Source: Polyangiaceae bacterium
Lineage (GTDB): Bacteria > Myxococcota_A > Polyangia > Polyangiales > Polyangiaceae
Assembly (NCBI GenBank): GCA_016719945.1
Contig: JADJYE010000035.1
Span: 62,001 to 126,000 of the forward strand
Direction of reading: 5' to 3'
Length of the DNA: 64,000 nucleotides
This document shows positions 17,002 through 24,943 of this stretch, one piece after another; positions within the stretch are counted from its first letter, which is position 1, and each line of letters opens with the position of its first letter. The notes beneath the pieces were generated by a model. It had not been told where the DNA came from. It ran no database searches and was given only the letters and a program-made list of their open reading frames with translations. Both the position numbers and the translations under genes were made by a program.

Positions 17002-17753
17002 CCCAGGTGAGCAACAGGCTCTGGCTCGTCGCCGGCCTGACCTGCGTCGGCACGCTCCTCGTCGCCGCGTGCCAGGACCCCGAGGTCGTCGTCGTCGAGA
17101 TCACGGCGGCCGAGCGGGGGGCGCAGCTCGCCGCTGACCCTGCGCTGTCGAAGGCTCCTCAGAACCACGTCGCTTGCCTCGACTGCCACGCCGAGGCCCC
17201 GGGAGACGCCGCGCTGTACTTGCCCGGCGCGCCGCTCGCCGGTGCCACGCTGCGGCCGTCGTTCTGGGGCGGGCAGGAGTCGACGCTGCTCCGCTCGATC
17301 AACCACTGCCTCAACTACTTCATGGCCGCGGACGCGCCCTGGGAGGGAGACGAGGAGGACGCGGTCGCGATCTACGCGTACCTCGAGTCGTTGGAGCAAG
17401 GGGCTGACGCCAGCGCGGCGCCGCTGACGGTCGGGGCCATCGTCGACCCGGGCTCTGGCGACGCCGGAGCGGGCGCCGACGTCTACGAGCGCGCGTGCGC
17501 GTCGTGCCATGGCGCGAAGAGCAGCGGCGCAGGCCGCCTGGTGCCGAGCGCGCCGACGCTGCCGGAGGAGACGCTCTCGGCCCACCCCGAGCCCGACTAC
17601 GACGACTTCGACCGCCGCCTCGTCTTCGTGGAGAAGGTGCGGCACGGAGGCTTCCTCGGCTACGGGGGCACGATGCCGCTCTACTCCGTCGAGGTGCTCT
17701 CGGACGAAGCCCTCGCCGACCTGCTCACCTACTTCGGAGTTCCGGAGCCATGA
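16998..17753 (+). CDS. Exported diheme c-type cytochrome
   Basis: 251 aa from ATG 16998 (ATGA overlap with the propeller gene). The N-terminus MTQVSNRLWLVAGLTCVGTL ends in a lipobox-like VAAC, so it is probably a lipoprotein. Two haem c motifs are visible: CLDCH near residue 60 and CASCH near residue 170. Candidate distal Met ligands are in LNYFMAADAPW and GGTMPLYS. It probably carries electrons outside the inner membrane. The first module lies in a region resembling the N-terminal part of diheme peroxidase-like proteins, but length and motif spacing fit a simple two-domain cytochrome better. Confidence 0.85.
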   Translation: MTQVSNRLWLVAGLTCVGTLLVAACQDPEVVVVEITAAERGAQLAADPALSKAPQNHVACLDCHAEAPGDAALYLPGAPLAGATLRPSFWGGQESTLLRSINHCLNYFMAADAPWEGDEEDAVAIYAYLESLEQGADASAAPLTVGAIVDPGSGDAGAGADVYERACASCHGAKSSGAGRLVPSAPTLPEETLSAHPEPDYDDFDRRLVFVEKVRHGGFLGYGGTMPLYSVEVLSDEALADLLTYFGVPEP

Positions 17754-19105
17754 CCCGACGTCTCCTCTCGGCCGCGATGGCCGCCGCCCTGGCCGCCGCG
17801 CCTGGGGGCGCCGCCGCCAACGGCCGATTCCCCGACGCCCAGCAGCTCGTCGTCGCGCCCACCGACCCGAGCCACATGGCGGTCCAGGTGACGTACGGCT
17901 TCATCCACACGCGCGACGCCGGCGCCTCGTGGCAGTGGACGTGCGAGGACGCGGCGAGCTACGGCGGCGTTCTCGACCCGCCGATCGCGCTGTTGGACTC
18001 GGGCGCGATGATCGCCGGGGTCTTCGACGGGCTCGCGGTGACGAGCCCCGACGGCTGCAGCGTGGGGCTCGTCCCCGGGGAGCTCGACGGTCGCTTCATG
18101 GTCGACGTCTCGACGATCAAGACCGACCCCTCTCGCGCGATCGCCCTGTCGAGCGACGGGCTCGGCAGCGAGGGCTTCGACACTCGCCTGTGGAAGACGG
18201 TCGACTCCGCCGTCACCTGGGCCCAGCTGGGGGTGGCCCTCCCGAGCGACTTCCTCGCGTTCACGGTCGACGCCGCGCCCGACGACGAGGACCTGCTCTA
18301 TGTCAGCGGGTTCACCGTCGCAGGGAGCAACGACTACGTCGGCTCGCTGGCGATCTCGACCGACGCCGGCGCGACCTGGACGGTGAAGCCCATCCCCGGG
18401 AGCGCGAACGCCTCGGGGCCCTACATCGCCGCCATCGATCCGCTCGATCACGACACGGTGTTCGTGCGCCTCGCGTCGCTCGCGGGGGTGCTGCTCGTCA
18501 GCCATGACGCAGGGGACACGTGGGAGACCGTGTTCGAAGCGCAGGGCGCTCTGCTCGGGTTCGCGCTGTCGCCCGACGGCGAGCGCGTCGCGGTCGGCGG
18601 CGACGTCGACGGGATCTGGGTCGCGAGCACGAGCGACCTCACGTTCGAGCAGGTCAACGCGCTCGGCGTGCGCTGCCTCACGTGGACGCCAGACGCGCTG
18701 TTCGCGTGCGCGCGTGAGGCGACCGCGGGGTTCACGGTGGGCAAGAGCGTGGACGAGGGCACCACCTTCGAGGCGATCCACCACCTGTCGTGCCTCGAGG
18801 GGCCCGACCCGGCGTGCGCGGACGGGACGACGATCCCTGAGGTGTGCAGCGGACCCTGGGCCGCGACCCAGCAGATCATCGGCGCCACCGACTGCGGCGA
18901 AGGCGGCGCGGGCGGCGGCGAAGGTGGCGCGGGCGGTGAGGGCGGCAGCGGCGGGGGAGGCGACTCCACAGACGGCTGCTCGTGCGGCGCGAGCGGCTCG
19001 AGCGCCACGGGCCTTGGGGTCGCGTGCATCGCGCTGCTCACGCTCGCGCTCGGCGGCCGTGGTCGTGCGCCCCGCAGGCGCAGCGGCGACAGGGCGTCTC
19101 GATGA
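17750..19105 (+). CDS. BNR/sortilin-like propeller protein with MYXO-CTERM-type anchor
   Basis: 451 aa from ATG 17750 (ATGA overlap). Signal peptide MTRRLLSAAMAAALAAAPGG. Blades carry the Asp-box pattern of BNR/photosynthesis-stability-like propellers: YGFIHTRDAGASWQWTCED, LAISTDAGATWTVKPI, LVSHDAGDTWETVFE. The C-terminus is a Gly/Ser/Glu spacer, then DGCSCGASGSS, a hydrophobic helix GLGVACIALLTLALG and Arg-rich tail, which is the MYXO-CTERM sorting pattern (conserved Cys, helix, basic end) used in myxobacteria for surface anchoring. It is third in the propeller/cytochrome cassette. The ligand is unknown. Confidence 0.82.
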   Translation: MTRRLLSAAMAAALAAAPGGAAANGRFPDAQQLVVAPTDPSHMAVQVTYGFIHTRDAGASWQWTCEDAASYGGVLDPPIALLDSGAMIAGVFDGLAVTSPDGCSVGLVPGELDGRFMVDVSTIKTDPSRAIALSSDGLGSEGFDTRLWKTVDSAVTWAQLGVALPSDFLAFTVDAAPDDEDLLYVSGFTVAGSNDYVGSLAISTDAGATWTVKPIPGSANASGPYIAAIDPLDHDTVFVRLASLAGVLLVSHDAGDTWETVFEAQGALLGFALSPDGERVAVGGDVDGIWVASTSDLTFEQVNALGVRCLTWTPDALFACAREATAGFTVGKSVDEGTTFEAIHHLSCLEGPDPACADGTTIPEVCSGPWAATQQIIGATDCGEGGAGGGEGGAGGEGGSGGGGDSTDGCSCGASGSSATGLGVACIALLTLALGGRGRAPRRRSGDRASR

Positions 19106-19752
19106 GCGCGGCGCGGCTGTGCTCCTTCGCGCTCCTCGCGCTCGCTGCGTGCAGCTCGAGCACGACCTCGAACTCCGAGGTCGTCGACGTCGAGGTCTCG
19201 CCCATCGCCGCGACGGCCGAGGCCAGCGCGCGGGCGCTCCCGACCGCGGCGGCGAGCGCCAGCGCAGGGCCGATCACCAGGACGCCCACCGCGGAGGCGA
19301 TCGCGGTCCCTCTGCCCGCGATGTCGGCGATCCCGTCGACCAACGCGAGCCAGGTGCCGGCCACGCTCCACCCGCAGCTGTCGGTCGAGCTCGCCGCGCA
19401 CGCCAAGAGCGCCGCGCCGGGGATGACGGCCCTGTCACCCGCGCAGGTCGCCGAGTTCGATCCAGGCGAGGTGCTCGTCACGAGCCTGCAGATCGACCCA
19501 GGTCGCTGCTACACCGTGCTGGCCTCGATCGACGGCATTCAGCGGCTCGAGCTGAGCCTCGTCGTCGCGCCGCCGATGCCGGCGTTCCCCCCGATGCCCG
19601 TCGCGGTCGCGGTCGGTACCCCGCCGAACGTCGCGCTCGGAGCAGGCTCGAGCTGCTTCAAGAACCCGATGCCCATCCCGATGCCTGCGTCGCTGGTGGT
19701 CACCGCCGCGGCTGGGAAGGGCGCCGCGGCGGTCCAGGTGTGGTCGAAATAG
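19102..19752 (+). CDS. Ala/Pro-rich lipoprotein of unknown function
   Basis: 216 aa from ATG 19102 (ATGA overlap). Lipoprotein signal MSAARLCSFALLALAACSSS (lipobox LAAC). A long low-complexity Ala/Ser/Thr/Pro stretch is followed by LSVELAAHAKSAAPGMTALS and QIDPGRCYTVLASIDGIQRL, then Pro/Met-rich sequence and SSCFKNP. The motif 'L-x-x-G-R-C-Y-T-V' occurs in several uncharacterised myxobacterial lipoproteins. It closes the four-gene cassette; no function can be assigned. Confidence 0.7.
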   Translation: MSAARLCSFALLALAACSSSTTSNSEVVDVEVSPIAATAEASARALPTAAASASAGPITRTPTAEAIAVPLPAMSAIPSTNASQVPATLHPQLSVELAAHAKSAAPGMTALSPAQVAEFDPGEVLVTSLQIDPGRCYTVLASIDGIQRLELSLVVAPPMPAFPPMPVAVAVGTPPNVALGAGSSCFKNPMPIPMPASLVVTAAAGKGAAAVQVWSK

Positions 19753-19783
19753 ACGCGCGAGGCGCGCGAGGCGCCCGCCGGCG

Positions 19784-20676
19784 CTATTGCGCGTGGACCT
19801 CGGTCGTCGACGTCGACGTGGCGGGCGCGAACGTCGTGCCGTGGGCGTCGCGGACGCGCCTGGGGACGATGTGCAGGTCCCACACCAGGCCGAGCTTCGA
19901 CATCACCCACAGGACGTAGAACGTCGCGTCGATCTCCCACCAGTACCAGCCCTGGTTCACCGCGCGCTGGTAGTGGTGGTGGTTGTTGTGCCAGCCCTCA
20001 CCGCAGGTGAGCAGCGCCAGCACGAAATTGTTGCGGCTGTCGTCGGTGGTCTCGTAGCGGCGGCTGCCCCACAGGTGGGTCAGCGAGTTGATCGTGAACG
20101 TGCCGTGCCAGAGCGCGACGGTCGACACGGCGAGCCCCAATAGAGCGCGTGCCAGCCGCCCACCAGGAAGAGCGTGACCCCGAGGATCGTCGGCGGGACG
20201 AGGTAGTGCTTGTTGAGCCAGCGAAGCTCCGGGTAGCGAGAGAGGTCCCGGATGCGGTCGTAGTCGGTCTCGTCGTGGACGCCCGAGAGGATCCAGCCGA
20301 CGTGCGACCACCAGAAGCCGTCGAGCTTGGCCGAGTGCACGTCGCCGGGCTGGTCCGAGAGCTTGTGGTGCAGGCGGTGGTGAGACGCCCACCAGAGCGC
20401 GCCCTTCTGCGCGCTCGTCTGCGCGAGGAACGCGAACAGGAACTGCATCACCCGGCCGGTCTTGAACGCCTTGTGGGAGAAGTACCGGTGGTAGCCGCCG
20501 GTGACGCCGAACATGCGCACCGCGTAGAGGGCGACGGCGAGGCCGAAGCCCGACCATGACCACCCGAAGAAGAAGACGCCCGCGACGGCGAAGAGGTGGA
20601 TCAAGAAGAACGGCGACGAGCCGACCCAGTTGATCTTGCGGTTCTTGGTGGTCTCGGCTGAGGTCTCGGAGCTCAC
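19784..20676 (-). pseudogene. Acyl-CoA/acyl-lipid delta-9-type fatty acid desaturase with one frameshift
   Basis: Start GTG 20676 (preceded by AAGG). With one added G in the CCCC run 20135-20138 the two frames join into a 297-aa protein. All three histidine boxes of membrane desaturases are present: HRYFSH (residues 63-68), HHRLHH (99-104) and HNNHHH after the junction. Transmembrane segments IHLFAVAGVFFFGWSW and ILGVTLFLVGGWHALYWG lie on either side. Family enzymes introduce a double bond into saturated acyl chains using a di-iron centre. Because all catalytic residues remain intact on both sides of the shift, a sequencing error is more likely than a dead gene. Confidence 0.85.
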
Positions 20677-20749
20677 CCCTCGGACCTTAAGGGAGCTCGT
20701 GTCACGGTACGGTCAGGGGTCCGCCATAAGTCGGCTCTGCCGTGTCACG

Positions 20750-21640
20750 TCAGTCGCGCCCCAAGAACGCGAGGATCGCCGCCGCGACGCCCTCGGGGGC
20801 GGTCCAGTGCATCATGTGGCCGGCGTCCTCGAAGTCGACTCGCTCGAGCCGAGCGAAGACAGCCAGACGTGACGCTTCGTCAGGGGGATGCCAGCCGAGG
20901 GGGCCGCCACCAACGAAGAGGGTGGGGCAGGTGATCGCGCGCACGAACGACGCGAACACCTCCGCGTTGAACGGGGTGGGGGCGGTCGTGCGGTGCAGCG
21001 GATCCCAGGCCCAGCCGAGCTCACCGGCCTCGTTCGTTCGCACCAGGCGCTCGGCGCGCGTGCGGAGCAGCTCGCGGTCGATCCTCGGGTGGGAGGCAGC
21101 GAGGCGCGTCGTCGCCTCGTCGAGCGACCCGAGCACGCGGGGCGCGCGCGCGATCTTCTCGCGATCTGCGAGCCACTTGCGCATGCGATCGACAGCGAGC
21201 TCAGGGGGCTCGCTCATCGGCCCGAGCCCCTCCATGACGACGAGCTTCGCGACGCGCTCGGGCCGCGCGCCGGCGAAGAGCGTCGCCACCCCGCCGCCCA
21301 TGCTGTGCCCGATCACGCCGAGCCACTTCGGGGCGAGCACCCGGACCAGGTCCTCGAGGTCGGCGATGTAGTCCGGGAAGTGGTAGTAGCCCCCCTCGGG
21401 GACGCGCCCGCTCGCGCCAAAGCCGCGCAGGTCGGGCGCGACGACCTCGTAGCCCGCGAGCGCCAGCGGTGCGGCGACGAGGTCCCACGTGGAGGCGGCG
21501 TCGAGGAAGCCGTGGAGCAACAGCAGCGTCCGCGAGGGCTCGGCGCGGCCGCTCGCCTCGATCGGCTCGAAGCGGTGCAGGGCGAGGTCGATCCCGTTCG
21601 CCCGGACTCGCTCGATGCGCTCACGTACCCGTCCGCTCAT
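20750..21640 (-). CDS. Alpha/beta hydrolase
   Basis: 296 aa from ATG 21640. Oxyanion strand LLLLHGFLDAASTWD, nucleophile elbow GVIGHSMGGGVATLF (Ser in G-H-S-M-G), acidic residue region PTLFVGGGPLGWHPPDE and catalytic His in DAGHMMHW. This is the common fold of small esterases, lipases, haloalkane dehalogenases and epoxide hydrolases; the substrate is not recognisable. It lies 73 bases upstream of the desaturase on the same strand and could share its transcript. Confidence 0.87.
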   Translation of the reverse strand: MSGRVRERIERVRANGIDLALHRFEPIEASGRAEPSRTLLLLHGFLDAASTWDLVAAPLALAGYEVVAPDLRGFGASGRVPEGGYYHFPDYIADLEDLVRVLAPKWLGVIGHSMGGGVATLFAGARPERVAKLVVMEGLGPMSEPPELAVDRMRKWLADREKIARAPRVLGSLDEATTRLAASHPRIDRELLRTRAERLVRTNEAGELGWAWDPLHRTTAPTPFNAEVFASFVRAITCPTLFVGGGPLGWHPPDEASRLAVFARLERVDFEDAGHMMHWTAPEGVAAAILAFLGRD

Positions 21641-21705
21641 GGCGCGTGTTTACCACGACATGCGTGGCCCCGTCGGTCGCGAGGTCTGATACCGTCGCTC
21701 CCACC

Positions 21706-22596
21706 GTGTACCCCGACTTCTCGTGCCCCACCGTCGACAAGGTCTACGTCGAAGAGCGCGCCCAAGCCCTCGGCAAGCGAAGCATCAAGAAGGCCTCGAA
21801 GGTCGCGGGGCTCAGGCTCTCGATCTCGATGATGGACCTCACCACGCTCGAGGGCAAAGACACGCCCGGCAAGGTGGAGATGATGTGCCAGAAGGCGCGC
21901 TGGCCGCACGAGAGCGAGGGCACGCCCTCGTGCGCCGCCGTCTGCGTGTACCCGAACCTGGTGCCGGTGGCGAAGAAGGCCCTCGAGGGCTCGACGGTGA
22001 AGGTCGCCAGCGTCGCGACGGCGTTCCCGAGCGGCCTCTCGCCGCTGCCCGTGAAGCTCGACGACACGCGGCGCGCCGTCGAGCTCGGCGCCGATGAGAT
22101 CGACATGGTGATCGATCGCGGCGCGTTCCTCGCCGGCCACGGCGGGAAGGTGTTCGATGAGATCGCCGCCGTGAAGGAGGCGTGTGGTCAGGCTCACCTG
22201 AAGGTGATCCTCGAGACCGGCGAGCTCGGCACCTACGACAACGTGCGCAAGGCGAGCCAGATCGCCATGCTCGCGGGCGCCGACTTCATCAAGACCTCCA
22301 CCGGGAAGATCCAGCCCGCGGCGACGCCGCCGGTCACGCTGGTGATGCTGGAGGCGATCCGCGACTACTACTACCGCACGGGCAAGCGCATTGGCATGAA
22401 GCCGGCCGGCGGCATCCGCACGGCGAAGCAGGCGCTCCACTACCTGGTGATGGTCAAGGAGACGCTCGGCGACGCTTGGCTGACCGGGGAGATGTTCCGG
22501 TTCGGCGCTTCGGTGCTCCTCAACGACGTGCTGATGCAGCTCGAGAAGGAGCGCACGGGCGCGTATCAGGGGCAGGAGTACTTCAGCAAGGACTGA
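21706..22596 (+). CDS. deoC: Deoxyribose-phosphate aldolase
   Basis: 296 aa from GTG 21706 (longer in-frame GTG starts exist, e.g. near 21665). Class I aldolase that cleaves 2-deoxyribose-5-phosphate to glyceraldehyde-3-phosphate and acetaldehyde in deoxynucleoside catabolism. The Schiff-base Lys is in FIKTSTGKIQP, the second active-site Lys in GMKPAGGIRTA, and the Asp/Glu-rich segment LGADEIDMVIDRGAFLAG matches the family. It is a little longer than the ~220-260 aa of many DeoC proteins. Its end overlaps the convergent gene at 22583 by 14 bases. Confidence 0.95.
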   Translation: MYPDFSCPTVDKVYVEERAQALGKRSIKKASKVAGLRLSISMMDLTTLEGKDTPGKVEMMCQKARWPHESEGTPSCAAVCVYPNLVPVAKKALEGSTVKVASVATAFPSGLSPLPVKLDDTRRAVELGADEIDMVIDRGAFLAGHGGKVFDEIAAVKEACGQAHLKVILETGELGTYDNVRKASQIAMLAGADFIKTSTGKIQPAATPPVTLVMLEAIRDYYYRTGKRIGMKPAGGIRTAKQALHYLVMVKETLGDAWLTGEMFRFGASVLLNDVLMQLEKERTGAYQGQEYFSKD

Positions 22597-24010
22597 GGTC
22601 CTCGGCCAGATCGCGCTGGTACGCGTTCAGGCCGTAGCCGCGCATCGTGGCCTCCACGAGCGCGAGCGGCGTGCGGAAGGCGGGGTCCTCGAGCTCGGCC
22701 ATCTTGGCGACGATCGCGAGCTCCCTCGCCACCAGCGCGCGCGCCGCGCGATCGAACAGCAGCAGGCTCATGGGCCGGGTCGCCTGCTTGTTCATCGCGT
22801 AGTGGCCGAACAAAAGATCGCGGACGTAGAAGCGCTCGGCGGCCGCGTGGACGCCGGGCCCAGCCGCGAGATCGGCGGCGAGCTCCTGCGCCAACAGGAC
22901 GGCGTTGGCGAGCGCCGTGGCGGTGACGCGGACCATGTCGGCGGGGCCCCGCCAGTCTTCTGCGGCGAGGGCTTGGACGCGCGGCGCGAGCAGCGCCACC
23001 GCGCGCGACAGCGCCTCGCTCGGAGGAGCGGGTGGGCTCGTCAGCGCGCGGCGGCTCGCCTCGACGTCGAGGCCGTGCGCGACGAGGCTGTGCGACAGAG
23101 CGCACAGCGACGCGACCGCGTCAGGGGCCTCGGCGTCGAACACTGCGAGCGACCACGCCGAGACGGCCTCCCTCGGGGCGAGCACGCCCGGCGCGACGAG
23201 CACCTCGCTGGGCAGCGCCTCGATGTGCAGCGCGGGATCCAGATCGGCGGCGATCCGCGCGCCGTTGGGGACGAGGCGCACGCCGCCGGCGTCGTCGACG
23301 CGAGCGCCGCTGGTGAACACGCACGCGCACTCGGGGTGCGGAGTGACCCTCAGGGCGACCCCGTCGTCGACGAACCTAGCGGGGTAGGTGCGGCACCCGA
23401 GCGGCTTCGCCCCCGGGCCCGCGGCGGCGTGGACCTCGCACGCCCCGCCCTCGGCGAGGAACGCGCAGCGGCCGTCGACCAGCAGGACCGACGACGCGCG
23501 CGGGTCGCTCCCGTACAGAGGCAGAAAGACCCTCGAAGGATCGTGGCCGCAGTCGTGGACCTGAGGGCGCGCGGCTCGCGCGCGGGCCGCGTCGATCGCC
23601 ATGAAGGCCACCGACGGATAGAAGCGGCAGCACGTGCCCGACCCGTCGCAGCGAAGGGAGAAGCCCGGGAGCTCGCGGACGGGGCGCGAAGGCGCTGAGG
23701 CGGGAGGCGCGATGGAGGCCTTCGTGATCGCCACGCCGTCGCTGACCATCCCCTGGTCGGCGAGCTCGTCGACCAGCGCGCGGATCTCCTCGGGTGTCGC
23801 GTTCGACCCCGCCGCAGCGCAGAACGCGGCGATCCCCTCCGCGTCGCGGGTGCCGTCCATCGCCGACAGCACGAGCCATGTCCGCTCGCCCACGCGGTGG
23901 CTGGAGAGTCGCTCGCTGTCGTAGAGCACGACCAGGGGCTGGCCGGCGGCCACGTGGCGGCGGGCGAGGACGTGGGGCAACAGACGAGGGCGGTGGGGTC
24001 CTGAGCTCAT
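22583..24010 (-). CDS. YkgJ-type cysteine-cluster protein
   Basis: 475 aa from ATG 24010, overlapping the exonuclease stop by ATGA. The middle carries the Cys cluster of the YkgJ/FliB-like metal-chelating family: RCDGSGTCCRFYPSV, DGRCAFLAEGGACEVH, KPLGCRTYPARF and PECACVF, with about eight Cys spaced for a zinc or iron-sulfur site. The first ~110 residues resemble a winged-helix-like segment (ADQGMVSDGVAI), and the C-terminal 200 are Ala/Leu helices. Relatives include flagellin Lys N-methylases, but most family members have unknown roles. Confidence 0.75.
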   Translation of the reverse strand: MSSGPHRPRLLPHVLARRHVAAGQPLVVLYDSERLSSHRVGERTWLVLSAMDGTRDAEGIAAFCAAAGSNATPEEIRALVDELADQGMVSDGVAITKASIAPPASAPSRPVRELPGFSLRCDGSGTCCRFYPSVAFMAIDAARARAARPQVHDCGHDPSRVFLPLYGSDPRASSVLLVDGRCAFLAEGGACEVHAAAGPGAKPLGCRTYPARFVDDGVALRVTPHPECACVFTSGARVDDAGGVRLVPNGARIAADLDPALHIEALPSEVLVAPGVLAPREAVSAWSLAVFDAEAPDAVASLCALSHSLVAHGLDVEASRRALTSPPAPPSEALSRAVALLAPRVQALAAEDWRGPADMVRVTATALANAVLLAQELAADLAAGPGVHAAAERFYVRDLLFGHYAMNKQATRPMSLLLFDRAARALVARELAIVAKMAELEDPAFRTPLALVEATMRGYGLNAYQRDLAEDLSPC

Positions 24011-24879
24011 GGGGCAGGGCTGTGTGGGAGGCGATCGCAAAGGTCGGGGAAGCCGAGCTCGCTGGTGAGCCGAGTGAGCTCGGGGCGGGGGCCGCGCCAG
24101 AGCAGCTCGTCGAACGACTCGGGGATGGGTGCGTCGTGCCGCAGCGTCGCGAGCCTCTTGTACAGCAACGCCTCGTCGCGGCGATCTCGCAGCGTCGCGG
24201 CGAGCCCCGCCGCGCCGCGGACGCCGCGAGGCCAGAGCGCGGCGTCGGCCGGGATGTCTTCGATCGAGCCGAAGGCGGCGAGGACGGTCGCGGCCGTCTT
24301 CTTACCGAAGCCGGTGATCCCGGGGTAGCCGTCCGCGGTGTCGCCCACGAGCGCTAGAAAGTCCGGGATCGACCCGGGAGTGACCCCGAACTTCTCCTTC
24401 ACCGCGGCCTCGTCGAGCGTCTGCTTGCGCCTGCGGTCGACCATCACCACGCGCTCGCCGCGGACACACTGGGCCAGGTCTTTGTCGACGGTGCAGAGCA
24501 GCACGCGCTCGGCGCGGTCCCCGAGCTTGTGCGCCGCGGTCGCGAGGCCGTCGTCGGCCTCGAACTCGATCATCGGCCAGACCACGAAGCCCATCGCGCG
24601 CATGACGTCCTCGACGAGCGCGAACTGCGCCAAGAGCTCCTCGGGCACGCCTTCGTCCGTCTTGTAACCGGCGTACAGGTCGTTGCGGAAGGAGCGAACG
24701 ACGTGGTCGGTCGCGCACCCCACGTGCGTCGCTCCCTCTTCGCGCAGCATGTACGCGAGGGAATAGGCCACGCCGCGGGTGGCCCCGACCTCGCGGCCGT
24801 CTGGAGCGCGGCGGGGTGGCGCTCCGAACCAGGCCCGGAACAGCTCGTAGGTCGCGTCGACGAGGTGGAGGTCGGGCAT
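24007..24879 (-). CDS. 5'-3' exonuclease / FEN-like nuclease
   Basis: 290 aa from ATG 24879. Similar to the 5'-exonuclease domain of DNA polymerase I but free-standing. LHLVDATYELFRAWFG gives the first metal Asp, EFEADDGLATAA and LCTVDKDLAQCV the acidic cluster, and LVGDTADGYPGITGFGKKTA the helix-three-turn-helix DNA-binding part. Such proteins remove RNA primers or flaps in replication and repair. The TACGCT box at 24895-24900 lies 15 bases upstream of the start. Confidence 0.9.
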   Translation of the reverse strand: MPDLHLVDATYELFRAWFGAPPRRAPDGREVGATRGVAYSLAYMLREEGATHVGCATDHVVRSFRNDLYAGYKTDEGVPEELLAQFALVEDVMRAMGFVVWPMIEFEADDGLATAAHKLGDRAERVLLCTVDKDLAQCVRGERVVMVDRRRKQTLDEAAVKEKFGVTPGSIPDFLALVGDTADGYPGITGFGKKTAATVLAAFGSIEDIPADAALWPRGVRGAAGLAATLRDRRDEALLYKRLATLRHDAPIPESFDELLWRGPRPELTRLTSELGFPDLCDRLPHSPAP

Positions 24880-24894
24880 GGAAGGGGCCGCGCG

Positions 24895-24900
24895 AGCGTA
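24895..24900 (-). promoter_or_regulatory. -10-like TACGCT for the exonuclease gene
   Basis: On the minus strand TACGCT lies 15 bases before ATG 24879, in the 64-base divergent region shared with the propeller-diheme gene (which has TAGCGT at 24928-24933). Confidence 0.3.
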
Positions 24901-24943
24901 GGGGCTGGCGTGGAAGGGTTTCGAAGGTAGCGTTCCAGCCCCG

